A DNA stretch of 21,303 bases from assembly GCA_023485185.1 (NCBI GenBank), contig JAMCZP010000163.1:1-21303 (forward strand), given 5' to 3'. The stretch is from Gammaproteobacteria bacterium. GTDB lineage: Bacteria; Pseudomonadota; Gammaproteobacteria; Pseudomonadales; Halomonadaceae. The notes under the pieces were generated by a model. The model worked only from the letters and a program-made list of their open reading frames with translations. It was not told the origin of the DNA and did no database searches. Below are positions 1 to 8,587 of the stretch, piece after piece. A program made the position numbers and the translations under genes. Position 1 is the first letter of the stretch. Each line of letters begins with the position of its first letter.

Positions 1-194
1 CGAATTTTCTTACCGTCCTCTACGGTCTCTTCAATCACTTCAGTTTCACGCAAGAAGGCACTAGCCAAGTCCTCGTTACTGATCACTTCTGGCTGTTCAA
101 TCTTCTCTGATTGGGTAGAGGCTGACTGACCTAGATGTGACTGATCAGAGTTTACGGGCTCTTGATCGCGAGCGTCCTGTGTCATAGGTTTCAT
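1..194 (-). CDS. pssA: probable CDP-diacylglycerol-serine O-phosphatidyltransferase, N-terminal part only
   Basis: An open frame runs leftward from ATG at 194 and leaves the window, giving 64 residues that start MKPMTQDARDQEP and end VEDGKKIR. A second in-frame ATG lies at 185, and neither has a strong ribosome-binding site, so the start is uncertain. The visible part is acidic, polar and low in complexity. PssA proteins of Pseudomonas and Halomonas type carry such an acidic N-terminal tail just before the RRRGIYLLPN-like segment that enters the membrane, and pssA commonly lies next to ilvIH in these bacteria. If correct, the enzyme makes phosphatidylserine from CDP-diacylglycerol and serine in the inner membrane. 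The catalytic CDP-alcohol phosphotransferase motif is outside the window, so the assignment rests on the tail and on gene order. It is separated from ilvH by a strong terminator and is probably transcribed on its own. Confidence 0.5.
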   Translation of the reverse strand, partial: MKPMTQDARDQEPVNSDQSHLGQSASTQSEKIEQPEVISNEDLASAFLRETEVIEETVEDGKKI

Positions 195-322
195 CCATTA
201 AAAGTAAATCACGGGAACAGTGGTCGTTTTCATTCTACACGGTGAGTGCCGCTCGGCCAGCCAATTACAGCTTGGCGTAGGCAAACATAAGTACAAAGCG
301 AGCCCCCATAGCGGCTACCCAT

Positions 323-353
323 AAAAAAACGCCGCCCCGTTAAAGGAGCGGCG
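323..353 (-). terminator. rho-independent terminator after ilvIH
   Basis: Read on the minus strand, a 9-bp GC-rich stem (arms at 345-353 and 330-338, one G-T pair) with a six-base loop is followed by seven T (A at 323-329 on the plus strand). It lies 48 bases downstream of the ilvH stop and closes the ilvIH transcript. Confidence 0.85.
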
Positions 354-400
354 GTCGAGGCTTATATTAAGCGCTTTACGCTTTTAGTAAGACCTTTTAC

Positions 401-892
401 CTAAAGGGATAAGACCTTATCACCTCGGGCGATTCCCGATACACCAGTGCGCGCAACCTCAAGAATACCTACCGGCGCCATCGCCTGAAGGAAGGCATCC
501 AACTTGCCAGCATCGCCAGTAATCTGCACGGTGTATAGGCTCGGCGATACATCGACAATCTGCGCACGGAAGATATCTACCGTGCGCTTCACTTCATCCC
601 GCGCCGCACCGAGTGCTTTCACCTTCACTAGCATCAGTTCGCGCTCAATGTGGTTGCCTTCGGTAAGATCCACCAATTTGACCACATCAATCAGCTTATT
701 GAGATGCTTGGTGATCTGCTCAATCACCCGATCATCGCCTACGGTGGTGACCGTTAAACGCGATAGAGACGGATCTTCCGTAGGTGCCACGTTAAGCGTT
801 TCAATGTTGAAGTTACGCTGGGAGAATAGCCCGACTACACGTGACAGCGCACCCGGTTCGTTTTCTAACAGAATCGAGATGATATGACGCAT
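401..892 (-). CDS. ilvH: acetolactate synthase small (regulatory) subunit
   Basis: This is the regulatory subunit of acetohydroxyacid synthase III, which confers valine feedback control on the large subunit in branched-chain amino-acid synthesis. The 163-residue length is the family norm. Residues 3-78 form the N-terminal ACT domain (MRHIISILLENEPGALSRVV, then NFNIETLNVAPT), which binds the effector amino acid. The C-terminal half (LMLVKVKA, then DIFRAQIVDV and the VARTGVSGIARG ending) matches the second ACT-like domain. The ATG at 890-892 overlaps the ilvI TGA by one base (TGATG), so the two are translationally coupled and made in fixed ratio. The gene is intact and ends before a strong terminator. 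Confidence 0.95.
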   Translation of the reverse strand: MRHIISILLENEPGALSRVVGLFSQRNFNIETLNVAPTEDPSLSRLTVTTVGDDRVIEQITKHLNKLIDVVKLVDLTEGNHIERELMLVKVKALGAARDEVKRTVDIFRAQIVDVSPSLYTVQITGDAGKLDAFLQAMAPVGILEVARTGVSGIARGDKVLSL

Positions 893-2616
893 CAGGTACG
901 CTCCGTTTTAGACAGCAGCATGTCGCGCATAGCACCTAACGGCACTTGCATCGGATAGACGTGCTCAAAAGGATCGACCTTCACGTCAAGAAACACCAGT
1001 TCGTGCTTATTGGCAAACGCACGCTCAAGCGCTGGCTCAAGCTCGTCAATCGTGTTGACGGTAATCGCTGTGAACCCGTACGCCTCAATCAGCATATGGA
1101 AGTCCGGCAGCGACTCCATATAGGAGTGTGCGTGACGGGACTTATAGTTCAAATCCTGCCACTGACGCACCATACCCAGTGACGCATTATTCAGATTGAC
1201 GATTTTAACGCCCACTCCATACTGCTTACAGGTAGACAGTTCCTGCATCATCATCTGGAAGCTGCCTTCGCCGGTGACGCATACCACGTCATCATCCGGA
1301 TAATTCTGTTTGATACCCATCGCTGCTGGGAAGCCAAAGCCCATGGTACCCAAACCACCTGAGGTAATCAGTCGGTTGGGTTTATCAAACTTATAGTACT
1401 GAGCGGCAAACATCTGGTGCTGGCCCACATCCGTGGTGACATAAGCCTCACCTCGCGTCACACGGCAGAGGGCTTCAATAACTTCCTGTGGTTTCAGCGC
1501 TTCTCCTGCTTTTGAGGGCTCATAAAGCTTGCCTTCACGGCCAGCGCGCCAACCATCAATCTTCTCCCACCACTCAGACAATGCTTCAGGATGGGCGGTT
1601 TTGTGCCCCTGCACCAAGCTAATCATCTCGTTTATGACGCTGGAGGCAGGCCCAACAATGGGCACATCGGCACGTACTGTTTTAGAGATTGAACTTGGAT
1701 CAACGTCGACGTGGATGATTTTCGCAGTAGGGCAGAATTTCGACGTACTATTGGTGACGCGGTCATCAAACCGCGCCCCAATGGCAATAATCAAGTCAGC
1801 ATGGTGCATGGCCATATTGGATTCATAGGAGCCGTGCATACCCAGCCAGCCTAAACACTGGCGGTCACTTTGAGGATACGCGCCAATGCCCATCAGTGTA
1901 GTGGTAATGGGATAACCCAGTTGCTTGACCAGATCAGTCAGGCCTTCGCTGGCTTTGCCCGTTACTACGCCGCCGCCGGTATAAAACACCGGCCGCTTGG
2001 CTTTGAGCATCAGCTCTACAGCTTTCTTAATCTGCCCAGTGTGGCCGCGGGTTACCGGGTTATACGAGCGCAGCTTGACCTTTTTCGGGTAGATGTACTC
2101 GTAACGCTCGGTGGGTGCGGTCATATCTTTAGGGATATCCACCACAACGGGGCCCGGGCGACCGGTAGAAGCTAAATAAAACGCCTTTTTGAGCACTTCT
2201 GGAATTTCAGACGGGTGACGAATTGAGAAGCTATGCTTCACAATAGGACGCGTCACACCGACGATATCGGTTTCCTGGAAGGCGTCTTCACCGATCAGAT
2301 GACTTGCCACCTGACCACACAGCACTACCATGGGGATTGAGTCCATGTAGGCGGTGGCAATACCGGTGACGGCGTTGGTGGCTCCAGGCCCTGAAGTCAC
2401 CAGCACGCAGCCTGGCTTGCCCGAAGCGCGGGCATAGCCATCGGCAGCATGCGTAGCCGCTTGCTCGTGACGCACTAGAATGTGCTTCACCTTGTCCTGA
2501 CGGAATAGCGCATCATAAATATGCAGCGCTGCACCACCAGGGTAACCATAAATGTATTCGATGCCCTCATCTTGCAAGAAGCGGGCGATCATATCTGCGC
2601 CGGAAAGCAGTTCCAC
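892..2616 (-). CDS. ilvI: acetolactate synthase large (catalytic) subunit
   Basis: This thiamine-diphosphate enzyme joins two pyruvates to acetolactate (or pyruvate and 2-oxobutyrate to acetohydroxybutyrate), the first common step to valine, leucine and isoleucine. The start chosen is GTG at 2614-2616, because AGGGGAGA lies 7 bases upstream and the resulting 574 residues match the family. A longer reading from 2718 adds 34 unconserved residues. Visible features are the catalytic Glu51 in RHEQAATHAADGYAR, the N-terminal TPP-binding domain, the central FAD/Rossmann-like domain, and the C-terminal TPP/Mg site GEGSFQM (Glu450) through NLNNASLGMVRQW. GEG instead of GDG also occurs in Pseudomonas-type enzymes, so it is not a defect. 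It is followed by ilvH with a one-base overlap and preceded by a long structured leader. Confidence 0.95.
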   Translation of the reverse strand: MELLSGADMIARFLQDEGIEYIYGYPGGAALHIYDALFRQDKVKHILVRHEQAATHAADGYARASGKPGCVLVTSGPGATNAVTGIATAYMDSIPMVVLCGQVASHLIGEDAFQETDIVGVTRPIVKHSFSIRHPSEIPEVLKKAFYLASTGRPGPVVVDIPKDMTAPTERYEYIYPKKVKLRSYNPVTRGHTGQIKKAVELMLKAKRPVFYTGGGVVTGKASEGLTDLVKQLGYPITTTLMGIGAYPQSDRQCLGWLGMHGSYESNMAMHHADLIIAIGARFDDRVTNSTSKFCPTAKIIHVDVDPSSISKTVRADVPIVGPASSVINEMISLVQGHKTAHPEALSEWWEKIDGWRAGREGKLYEPSKAGEALKPQEVIEALCRVTRGEAYVTTDVGQHQMFAAQYYKFDKPNRLITSGGLGTMGFGFPAAMGIKQNYPDDDVVCVTGEGSFQMMMQELSTCKQYGVGVKIVNLNNASLGMVRQWQDLNYKSRHAHSYMESLPDFHMLIEAYGFTAITVNTIDELEPALERAFANKHELVFLDVKVDPFEHVYPMQVPLGAMRDMLLSKTERT

Positions 2617-2905
2617 TGTGTATCTCCCCTGAAGGTCTCGAGTGCGATCCGCAGGACATCCTGCGGTGTCGAGTGCGGCGGTATGCCGCTGCCGGCCTAT
2701 GCCGGTACCTGATGCCAAACCCTGGCATGTGACCCGGTTAGGGCCTGCACTCTCATCACGGCGGATCGCCGTGTCGGGGCGTTGGCCAGGTTGGGCGGTT
2801 AGCCCAAACCCGGAAGTCCTTCGGCGGGTAGAGGCCTTCGCCTACCCTTCGCGCGGGAGTTAGGGGTTGCCCGTAGAGTCCGCGCCCGCAAATCAGGAAC
2901 CGACA
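2617..2905 (-). promoter_or_regulatory. long hairpin-rich 5' leader of ilvI
   Basis: About 280 transcribed bases between the candidate promoter and the ilvI GTG hold no protein gene but several clear inverted repeats: CCGCAGGA/TCCTGCGG (2649-2666), TGCCA/TGGCA (2713-2727), CGGCG/CGCCG (2759-2771) and a GCGGC/GCCGC hairpin near 2676. A possible 19-codon leader frame (2697-2756, MRVQALTGSHARVWHQVPA) contains Val, Leu and Ala codons but has no good ribosome-binding site. The arrangement suggests post-initiation control, such as attenuation or an RNA fold sensing branched-chain amino-acid supply. This is inferred; no known riboswitch was recognised and no T-run terminator is seen inside the leader. 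Confidence 0.45.
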
Positions 2906-2934
2906 AGATTCCATTAGCGCCCTCAGCCTGTCAA
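2906..2934 (-). promoter_or_regulatory. candidate sigma-70 promoter of ilvIH
   Basis: On the minus strand a perfect -35 TTGACA (2929-2934) is followed, after 17 bases, by a weak -10 GAATCT (2906-2911). Transcription would begin near 2899. The strong -35 and exact spacing support it; the -10 is poor. Confidence 0.5.
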
Positions 2935-2978
2935 CCTCCTATCAGCTCAAACGCAACAAAGGTCGCAGAAAGCCATTA

Positions 2979-3013
2979 AAAAAGCCTCGCCAGCGTCGCT
3001 AGCGAGGCTTTTT
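2979..3013 (-). terminator. terminator after clpB, symmetric
   Basis: A 12-bp stem formed by 2979-2990 and 3002-3013 (AAAAAGCCTCGC paired with GCGAGGCTTTTT) encloses an 11-base loop. The A/T ends make it usable from either side. It lies 33 bases after the clpB stop and upstream of the ilvI promoter, so it insulates the two units. Confidence 0.88.
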
Positions 3014-3046
3014 GCCTACTCAATTGCGCAAAAGTGTTGTCATCAG

Positions 3047-5644
3047 TTACGAGCTAAACACCAGTTTACCCTCTTCGGCCTTGATATGAATGGTGTCCCC
3101 CGGGGCAAACTTACCGGCCAGCAAATCATGCGCCAACGGGTTTTCAATGCGGCTTTGAATCGCCCGTTTAAGAGGCCGCGCCCCATACACAGGGTCGAAG
3201 CCGACCACTGCTAGCTGTGCCATGGCCTCAGGGCTGATCTCGAGTTTCAGGTCATGCTCGGCAAGGCGTACTTTCAGGCGTTCCAACTGAATGCCAGCAA
3301 TGGCCTGGATCTGCTCTTGACCAAGCGCATGGAATACCACCACTTCATCAATACGGTTAATGAGTTCAGGTCGGAAATGATTACCCACCACCTCCATGAC
3401 CATATTTTTCATCAGCTCATAATCCCGATCTTGATCACCACTAGGGTCGCCCCCCATGCGCTGAATAATGTCAGAACCCATGTTAGAGGTCATCACGATC
3501 ACGGTATTCCGAAAATCAACCGTACGCCCCTGGCCATCGGTCAAGCGACCATCTTCCAAGACCTGTAGCAGAATATTAAAGACATCAGGATGGGCTTTTT
3601 CCACCTCATCCAGTAGCAGCACCGAATAGGGCTTACGGCGCACGGCTTCGGTTAAGTAGCCACCCTCTTCATACCCCACATAGCCGGGAGGCGCACCGAT
3701 CAAGCGGGCCACGGAGTGTTTCTCCATAAACTCCGACATATCGATACGCACCATGGCCTCTTCGGTATCGAACAGGAAGTTGGCCAGCGACTTACACAGC
3801 TCGGTTTTACCCACCCCGGTAGGGCCGAGGAACAGAAATGATCCGTTAGGGCGGTTGGGGTCGGCAAGGCCTGCCCTTGAGCGGCGTACCGCATTAGCCA
3901 CTGCCTCGACCGCCTCCTCCTGACCGATCACCCGCTGGTGCAGTGCCTCTTCCATACGCAGCAGTTTATCGCGCTCGCCTTCGAGCATTTTGGAAACCGG
4001 AATGCCCGTCCAGCGAGAGACCACTTCAGCGATCTCCTCTTCAGTCACATTGGAGCGCAACAGCTGATGGCTTGAAGTATCCGCCTCACCTTCACCGCTT
4101 TCGGCAATTTTCTTCTCGAGCTCAGGAATCTTGCCGTACTGAATTTCAGACATGCGCCCCAGGTCGCCCTGGCGACGCGCCTGTTCAAGATCAATACGCG
4201 CTTGCTCCAAATCGGCTTTAAACTGAGCAGCCCCCTGGATACTGGCTTTCTCCGCTTTCCAGATTTCATCCAGGTCGGCGTATTCGCGCTCTAGCTCGTG
4301 AATTTGATTATTCAGCGCATCAAGGCGCTTTTTGGACGCCTCATCGGTCTCTTTCTTAAGCGCCTCACGCTCCATCTTGAGCTGGATTAAGCGGCGATCA
4401 AGACGATCCATCGCTTCCGGCTTAGAGTCCAGCTCCATACGAATCCGCGATGCCGCTTCATCAATTAGGTCAATCGCCTTATCGGGTAGCTGGCGATCGG
4501 TAATGTAGCGCGTCGACAGCTTGGCCGCGGCAATAATCGCCGAGTCGGTGATGTCTACGCCGTGGTGCACTTCGTAGCGCTCTTTCAGGCCACGTAGAAT
4601 CGCCACGGTGTCCTCTTCGGAAGGCTCATCCACCAACACTTTTTGGAAACGGCGCTCCAGAGCGGCGTCTTTCTCAATATACTTGCGGTATTCATCAAGA
4701 GTCGTTGCGCCCACGCAGTGCAGCTCACCACGCGCTAAGGCAGGCTTAAGCATATTGCCCGCATCCATGGCGCCTTCGGCTTTGCCAGCACCGACCATGG
4801 TGTGCAGCTCATCGATAAACAGAATCACTCGCCCCTCTTCCTGGGAAAGCTCTTTAAGCACGGATTTCAAACGCTCTTCAAACTCACCGCGGAACTTCGC
4901 ACCGGCCAGTAAGGAGCCCATATCCAGCGAGAGCACGCGCTTATCTTTTAAGCCTTCCGGCACTTCGCCGTTAACAATACGCTGGGCCAACCCCTCAACA
5001 ATGGCGGTTTTACACACACCGGGCTCGCCTATCAACACCGGGTTATTTTTGGTGCGCCGCTGCAGCACTTGAATAGTGCGACGAATTTCATCATCGCGCC
5101 CGATGACAGGATCAAGCTTGCCGTCCAGGGCTCGCTGGGTAAGATCCATGGTGTATTTATTGAGCGCTTCACGCTGATCTTCAGCGTTAGCATCATCCAC
5201 GGTGGCACCACCGCGTAGGCTGTTAATAGCGGCTTCAAGGGATTTGCGGGTTATTCCGGCCTCTTTCAATAACTTGGTAATCGCCGAATTCATCTCTAGC
5301 GCTGCCAGCAGCACTAGCTCACTGGCAATAAACTGATCGCCGCGCTTCTGCGCTTCGCGGTCGGTTAAGTTGAAAAGTTTGATGAAATCCCGCGATGGCT
5401 GAACTTCACCATCGAACTGGCCTACCTTGGGTAGATTATCCAACTGCTGCATTAAGCCATCGCGCAGGCGCGAGGGGCTGCCCTCGGCTTTTTCAATCAG
5501 GGCTTTAATGCCGGTGTCTTTGGTGTCGAGCAGGGCAAGCAGCAAATGTGCTGGGTCTAATTGATTGTGGCCGCGACCTACGGCCAGCGACTGCGCCTCA
5601 GCAATCGCACTCTGGAGCTTGGCGGTAAATTTATCAAAACGCAT
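3047..5644 (-). CDS. clpB: ClpB disaggregase (Hsp100 AAA+ chaperone)
   Basis: ClpB forms a cytosolic hexamer that threads aggregated proteins through its pore, working with DnaK. The 865 residues match the family. The order is an N-terminal Clp repeat domain (about 1-145), NBD1 (about 160-400) with Walker [10 protein letters not shown] and arginine-finger region ERRFQ, a coiled-coil middle domain (about 400-540), and NBD2 with Walker A GPTGVGKT (Lys613), Walker [10 protein letters not shown] and sensor segment [10 protein letters not shown]. The oddity is Walker A of NBD1, which reads GEPGVCKT. Codon TGT at 5012-5014 puts Cys211 where the family has an invariant Gly, just before catalytic Lys212. 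AGGAGG lies 6 bases before the ATG, and a sigma-32-type promoter lies upstream. The gene is otherwise intact. Confidence 0.96.
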   Translation of the reverse strand: MRFDKFTAKLQSAIAEAQSLAVGRGHNQLDPAHLLLALLDTKDTGIKALIEKAEGSPSRLRDGLMQQLDNLPKVGQFDGEVQPSRDFIKLFNLTDREAQKRGDQFIASELVLLAALEMNSAITKLLKEAGITRKSLEAAINSLRGGATVDDANAEDQREALNKYTMDLTQRALDGKLDPVIGRDDEIRRTIQVLQRRTKNNPVLIGEPGVCKTAIVEGLAQRIVNGEVPEGLKDKRVLSLDMGSLLAGAKFRGEFEERLKSVLKELSQEEGRVILFIDELHTMVGAGKAEGAMDAGNMLKPALARGELHCVGATTLDEYRKYIEKDAALERRFQKVLVDEPSEEDTVAILRGLKERYEVHHGVDITDSAIIAAAKLSTRYITDRQLPDKAIDLIDEAASRIRMELDSKPEAMDRLDRRLIQLKMEREALKKETDEASKKRLDALNNQIHELEREYADLDEIWKAEKASIQGAAQFKADLEQARIDLEQARRQGDLGRMSEIQYGKIPELEKKIAESGEGEADTSSHQLLRSNVTEEEIAEVVSRWTGIPVSKMLEGERDKLLRMEEALHQRVIGQEEAVEAVANAVRRSRAGLADPNRPNGSFLFLGPTGVGKTELCKSLANFLFDTEEAMVRIDMSEFMEKHSVARLIGAPPGYVGYEEGGYLTEAVRRKPYSVLLLDEVEKAHPDVFNILLQVLEDGRLTDGQGRTVDFRNTVIVMTSNMGSDIIQRMGGDPSGDQDRDYELMKNMVMEVVGNHFRPELINRIDEVVVFHALGQEQIQAIAGIQLERLKVRLAEHDLKLEISPEAMAQLAVVGFDPVYGARPLKRAIQSRIENPLAHDLLAGKFAPGDTIHIKAEEGKLVFSS

Positions 5645-5737
5645 GGAATTCCTCCTGGGGTAGCCATGCGTTTTGACGCATAGCGTTACCCGATAACCTG
5701 TCGTTAGACGTGCTAATCACTATTAGCTTGACAAGTT

Positions 5738-5765
5738 AAATGGCGTCAGTCCTGCGTATTTCAAG
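5738..5765 (-). promoter_or_regulatory. heat-shock (sigma-32) promoter of clpB
   Basis: On the minus strand, CTTGAAA (5759-5765) and CGCCATTT (5738-5745) are separated by 13 bases, close to the RpoH consensus CTTGAAA and CCCCATNT. It lies about 95 bases before the clpB ATG, as expected for a heat-shock gene. Confidence 0.75.
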
Positions 5766-5810
5766 TGCTCAGCAGCTAAACCGCCGCCTTATAAAACCGT
5801 TTTATGAAGA

Positions 5811-6566
5811 TTAATTGATCCAGATCACGCTCGCCATGCGGCCTGTCTTGCCACCATCACGACGATAAGAGTAAAACCGCGACTCACAGGCAGTGCAGAA
5901 ATGGCCACCGCTAATGTGATTAACGCCTAGCGCTTCTAGCCGAAAGCGTGCCAACCGGTAAAGGTCGGCCATATAATGGCCTAGTCGGTAGGGGCTGTGG
6001 TCAAAAGCTTCGGCGGTATCTGGATGAACTGCGACAAAGGCACCGTACACTTCCGGCCCCACCTCAAATTGGGCGTTCGAGATCGCCGGCCCCAGCCATA
6101 CGAGAATATCGTCAGGATCCGTGTTCATTGCAGCAATCGTTGCTTCCAGCACCCCGCCCGCTAACCCACGCCAACCAGCGTGGGCAATCGCTACCTGAGT
6201 ACCTGCCCGGTTGCAAAACATCACCGGTAGGCAATCGGCGGTCAATACCACACAGGCGTACTCATTAGAGGTTGCAATCGACGCATCTGCATCGGCAGGA
6301 TCAGGCTGATACCCCTGCTGCACACGGGCACCATGGGTTTGATTAAGCCAGAGTAAAGGCCGTTCGTCGCCAATCTCTTTTTGCAGCAGGCGACGGCATA
6401 GTGCAACGTGGTCTGTATTATCGCCCACATGGGAAGCGGGATTAAAAGACGCAAAGTCACCCTGGCTCGGCCCACCTTCGCGGGTCGTCACAAACGCTCG
6501 TACATTGGACGGTGCAGGCCAATCGGGAATTAAAAGCGTTGGCCGCAGATTAATGGCATCGCTCAT
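5811..6566 (-). CDS. pgeF: purine nucleoside phosphorylase / peptidoglycan editing factor, YfiH family
   Basis: This is a member of the YfiH/PgeF (multicopper polyphenol oxidoreductase-like, DUF152) family. Members have been reported to act on purine nucleosides, and in E. coli to prevent mis-incorporation of serine into peptidoglycan precursors. The 251-residue length is typical. The metal-site motifs are present: His78 in NQTHGARV, Cys112 in LTADCLPV and His129 in AIAHAGWRGL. The C-terminal SRFYSYRRDGGKTGRMASVIW segment is also characteristic. Its ATG overlaps the rluD stop by four bases (ATGA), so translation is coupled. The neighbours rluD, bamD and clpB are the usual ones for this gene. 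Confidence 0.93.
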   Translation of the reverse strand: MSDAINLRPTLLIPDWPAPSNVRAFVTTREGGPSQGDFASFNPASHVGDNTDHVALCRRLLQKEIGDERPLLWLNQTHGARVQQGYQPDPADADASIATSNEYACVVLTADCLPVMFCNRAGTQVAIAHAGWRGLAGGVLEATIAAMNTDPDDILVWLGPAISNAQFEVGPEVYGAFVAVHPDTAEAFDHSPYRLGHYMADLYRLARFRLEALGVNHISGGHFCTACESRFYSYRRDGGKTGRMASVIWIN

Positions 6567-7522
6567 CGCATGGTCTCATTATCTTCACGCAGGTAATCTA
6601 ACAACATTAACAAGTCATCGGGAAGATCTGACTGAAAGGTCAATGTTTCACCGCTTACCGGATGCTGAAAAATCAGCTTTCGAGCGTGCAGCGCCTGACG
6701 GGGGAATTCCCGCAGAATTTCCTTTAACGGTTCCGCCGCCCCTGGCGGCAACTTGGCGCGGCCGCCGTAAAGAGGGTCACCAATCAGTGGGTAGCGAGCG
6801 TGGGCCATATGCACACGGATTTGGTGGGTGCGCCCGGTTTCCAATTTACAGCGCACGTGGGTATGGGCGCGAAAGCGCTCGACTACGCGAAAATGTGTAA
6901 TCGCAGGCTTACCAGATGTGGTGACGGCTTGGCGCTTACGGTCTTTGGGATGCCGCCCAATGGGAGCATCAATGGTACTGCCCGACACCGGCTTACCAAT
7001 CACCACGGCGTCGTACTGGCGCGACACGCTTCGTGCCTGCATCTGCGCCACTAACGCCGTTTGTGCGGGCAGCGTTTTTGCCACCATCATCAAGCCGGTG
7101 GTGTCCTTATCCAAGCGATGCACGATGCCCGCGCGAGGAACTTCAGCAATCGCCGGATGATGATGCAGCAATGCATTTAAGAGCGTGCCATCAGGATTAC
7201 CTGCCGCAGGATGCACCACCATCCCCGCCGCTTTATTGATCACCATTAGCGTTTCATCTTCATAAACGATATCGAGCGCAATATCCTGCGCTTCAAAACG
7301 CGTATCGTCTTCAATGGTCGCCTGCAGCGCTAGCACTTCGTGACCGTGCAGTTTGGCTTTTGGCTTAGCCTGGGCGCCATCCACCGTTAGTTCACCGGCG
7401 TTAATCCACGCTTTTAAGCGCTCGCGGGAGTAATCACTGAACAACTCCGCCGCTGCTTGGTCTAACCGCGCACCGGCCAGTGAGGCGGGCACGCGCTGCG
7501 TGTCTTCAACAATTCGGGACAT
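6563..7522 (-). CDS. rluD: 23S rRNA pseudouridine(1911/1915/1917) synthase
   Basis: RluD makes three pseudouridines in helix 69 of 23S rRNA, at the subunit interface of the ribosome. The 319 residues contain an N-terminal S4 RNA-binding domain (about 17-75; ARLDQAAAELFSDYSRERLKAWI) and the RluA-family catalytic domain with the nucleophile Asp138 in GIVHRLDKDTTGLMM. RTHQIRVHMAH and PLIGDPLYGG are further conserved motifs. AGAGG lies about 7 bases before the ATG at 7520-7522. It is the first gene of the rluD-pgeF pair and is transcribed away from bamD, which helps it to be identified as RluD rather than RluA or RluC. No defect is visible. Confidence 0.95.
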   Translation of the reverse strand: MSRIVEDTQRVPASLAGARLDQAAAELFSDYSRERLKAWINAGELTVDGAQAKPKAKLHGHEVLALQATIEDDTRFEAQDIALDIVYEDETLMVINKAAGMVVHPAAGNPDGTLLNALLHHHPAIAEVPRAGIVHRLDKDTTGLMMVAKTLPAQTALVAQMQARSVSRQYDAVVIGKPVSGSTIDAPIGRHPKDRKRQAVTTSGKPAITHFRVVERFRAHTHVRCKLETGRTHQIRVHMAHARYPLIGDPLYGGRAKLPPGAAEPLKEILREFPRQALHARKLIFQHPVSGETLTFQSDLPDDLLMLLDYLREDNETMR

Positions 7523-7709
7523 GAAAAACCTCTTTAAAACGCAAAAAAACCTTAGCTTGTACTTTTGACGACACCCGACGAAACGTCGCTAAGCCTGCGT
7601 TTTGAGCCGAGGTGTTTTATAGTGGGCTGACTGCGACCTATTCTACCATTTCTACTTATGGCCATCGCCGCTTTTTGGTGATTGAGGCTTGTTAGCAACG
7701 AGGATGATG

Positions 7710-8325
7710 ATGCGCGTTTTTTCCCTTTGGGGCGCATGCCGAGCAGGCCCAGCTCGAACTCATTTATGCCTACTATGAAAATAGAGATTGGGAAGAAGCC
7801 CGGGCAGCAGCAAGTCGTTTTATTCGCCTCCACCCTGACCACCCACAAGTGGACTATGCCTACTACCTGCGCGGTCTTTCCGCCTGGCAAGCAGGCCGTT
7901 TCAGCTTAGAACGCTTGCGCTTGATTGATATTTCAAAGCGTGACCTGGGTGCGTCAAGGGATGCCTACAACGACTTCCGCGAGTTGATTCAGCGCTATCC
8001 GCAAAGTGAGTATGCCGCTGATTCTCAGCAGCGCATTGTCTATTTACGGGAACTGTTGGCCCGGCATGAGCTGCATATCGCTGATTACTACTTACGCCGA
8101 GGAGCGTATTTAGCGGCGGTTGAACGAGGCCGCTGGGTGGTCGAGAACTACCCCGAGTCCAGCGCTACCCGGGATGCATTAGCAACCATGGTAGAAGGTT
8201 ATCAAGGTTTAGAAATGGATGACCGCGCCAGCGAAGTACTCGCTGTGCTGCGTGAGAATGCGCCAGACCATGACCAGCTACAGGGTAGCCGCTTTATTCC
8301 AAAGCATTTAAACGCTAACAACTAA
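7710..8325 (+). pseudogene. bamD: bamD with deleted, frame-shifted 5' end (outer-membrane assembly lipoprotein)
   Basis: BamD is the essential lipoprotein of the BAM complex that inserts beta-barrel proteins into the outer membrane. From 7738 the frame reads AEQAQLELIYAYYENRDW and continues through RFIRLHPDHPQVDYAYYLRG and ISKRDLG to the end, which is clearly the BamD TPR scaffold. The lipobox Cys, signal peptide and first TPR (roughly 55-60 residues) are absent. Just upstream, GAGG at 7700-7703 and ATG at 7710 give MRVFSLW, a plausible signal-peptide start, but in another frame that stops at 7778. The junction falls in TTTCCCTTTGGGG, which fits both the SLW start and an expected FPFGAHAEQ segment, suggesting a deletion between short matching sequences. 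A shortened product could start at GTG 7849 but would be non-lipidated. The cause could be a real deletion or a sequence or assembly error. Confidence 0.8.
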
Positions 8326-8383
8326 ACTAAAACGCATAAGCCTAGCAACTCTGCCAAAAAAGTTGTACAATTACCCCCGCTTT

Positions 8384-8410
8384 AAAACCACGCTTCGGCG
8401 TGGTTTTTTT
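8384..8410 (+). terminator. terminator after bamD
   Basis: A 10-bp stem (AAAACCACGC, TTCG tetraloop, GCGTGGTTTT) ends in a run of T. It lies about 60 bases after the bamD stop and marks the last clearly chromosomal element before the integrase region. Confidence 0.9.
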
Positions 8411-8521
8411 ATTTCACCATGACTCCAGCACCGTACTTCGCTGGACTACGCCTAAGCTCGCTACAGCAGGTTTATCAATAACTTAGGCTAGTTCATCATA
8501 TGCCGGTGCTTTCCGAAACTT

Positions 8522-8570
8522 GACCCGGCTTCCATCCGCTTGGCTCCTAACAGGCTCCTGGAAACGGGTC
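8522..8570 (+). promoter_or_regulatory. interrupted inverted repeat just before the integrase
   Basis: GACCCG (8522-8527) plus TTCCA (8530-8534) pair with TGGAA (8559-8563) plus CGGGTC (8565-8570), giving 11 pairs with small bulges around a 24-base loop. The loop contains a direct repeat of GGCTCCT (8542 and 8553). It ends 5 bases before the integrase ribosome-binding site. A second repeat, GCCTAAG/CTTAGGC (8450-8456 and 8482-8488), lies upstream. Either could be a recombinase or repressor site, or a leader structure limiting integrase translation. Confidence 0.35.
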
Positions 8571-8587
8571 TTTCCAAGGAGTCAGCT

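Noticed and set aside
1266..1271. GEG instead of GDG in the IlvI thiamine-diphosphate motif as a defect
   Set aside because: The same wording is usual in Pseudomonas-type large subunits and Glu can keep the metal contact.
2617..2718. ilvI starting at 2718 with 34 extra residues
   Set aside because: The extra part is unconserved and lies in the hairpin-rich leader. GTG 2616 has a good ribosome-binding site and gives the normal 574-residue length.
5791..5805. ATAAAAC/GTTTTAT palindrome after pgeF as a terminator
   Set aside because: The stem is nearly all A-T with almost no loop and no T-run. It is too weak to call.
7849..8325. An intact short BamD from GTG 7849
   Set aside because: The conserved BamD sequence continues upstream to about 7738 in the same frame, and the product would lack a signal peptide and lipid anchor. 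A broken gene is the better reading.
8411..8587. A tRNA gene or fragment as attachment site
   Set aside because: No cloverleaf arms or T-loop consensus (GGTTCAAATC-like) can be found on either strand.
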